NCBI GenBank assembly: GCA_900548255.1
Contig: URKH01000093.1
Location: forward strand, 1 to 5,725
DNA from: an uncultured Collinsella sp.
GTDB lineage: Bacteria > Actinomycetota > Coriobacteriia > Coriobacteriales > Coriobacteriaceae
Length of the DNA stretch: 5,725 nt
Direction of reading: 5' to 3'
Below are positions 5,649 to 5,725 of this stretch, in pieces. Both the position numbers and the translations under genes were made by a program. The notes beneath the pieces were generated by a model, which saw only the letters and a list, made by a program, of their open reading frames with translations, made no database searches and was not told the DNA's origin. Every line of letters begins with the position of its first letter. Position 1 is the stretch's first letter.

Positions 5649-5725
5649 ATGAAAGAACTGGCAAATCTATATGAGATGGATAAGCTGTATGCTCATCAGA
5701 TGCAGATGACACAGGAAATCATTGA
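5649..5725 (+). CDS. Divergent gene, 5' part only, function unknown
   Basis: The frame is open from ATG 5649 to the window edge: 25 full codons beginning MKELANLYEMDK and rich in Met, Gln, Glu and Leu, suggesting a helical start. AAAGAG lies about eight nt before this ATG. An in-frame ATG at 5625 would add eight residues (MKKKRATT) but has no ribosome binding site, so 5649 is preferred. Codons are AT-rich compared with the arg genes, which could mean a different origin or only a short sample. I do not recognise the product; it is transcribed away from argC and shares its regulatory region. Confidence 0.5.
   Translation, partial: MKELANLYEMDKLYAHQMQMTQEII

Overview
The window is dominated by a four-gene arginine biosynthesis operon, argC-argJ-argB-argD, read on the minus strand from about 5404 down to 516. 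The genes are G+C-rich with strong G/C bias at third codon positions. The protein sequences and the argCJBD order fit a high-GC Gram-positive gut bacterium, most likely a Coriobacteriia member such as Collinsella. This placement is inferred from sequence style and was not tested by a search.

Layout. 1-515: no convincing complete gene. It holds a GC-rich hairpin-forming segment (1-98), a good rho-independent terminator reading rightward (100-129), a degraded tRNA-like 3' half on the minus strand (143-181), an AT-rich segment bounded by long imperfect inverted repeats (183-399), and a long imperfect hairpin (398-451). 516-1799 (-): argD. 1869-2849 (-): argB, where an ATG with a good ribosome binding site is preferred over an upstream in-frame TTG. 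2931-4199 (-): argJ. 4334-5404 (-): argC. 5405-5648: an AT-richer regulatory region with two tandem ARG-box-like operators exactly 21 bp apart, candidate promoters in both directions, and a doubtful 63-codon ORF that runs into the argC start. 5649-5725 (+): the first 25 codons of a divergent gene that leaves the window and is not recognised.

Function. ArgB phosphorylates N-acetylglutamate, ArgC reduces the acyl phosphate to the semialdehyde, ArgD transaminates it to N-acetylornithine, and ArgJ moves the acetyl group back to glutamate. This is the cyclic, acetyl-recycling route to ornithine. No argF, argG, argH or argR lies in the window, and the stretch downstream of argD is gene-free, so the later steps and the regulator must be encoded elsewhere. 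The four genes are separated by 69 to 134 nt with no clear terminator between them, so one transcript from the argC promoter under ArgR-type repression is the simplest reading.

No clearly new system is visible. The least explained parts are the 140-450 region (tRNA-like remnant, inverted repeats and hairpins), the non-classical ARG boxes with the small ORF over them, and several lineage-type departures in the Arg enzymes: an ArgD insertion, an ArgB C-terminal tail, and an Ala in place of the usual Thr in the ArgJ oxyanion-hole motif.
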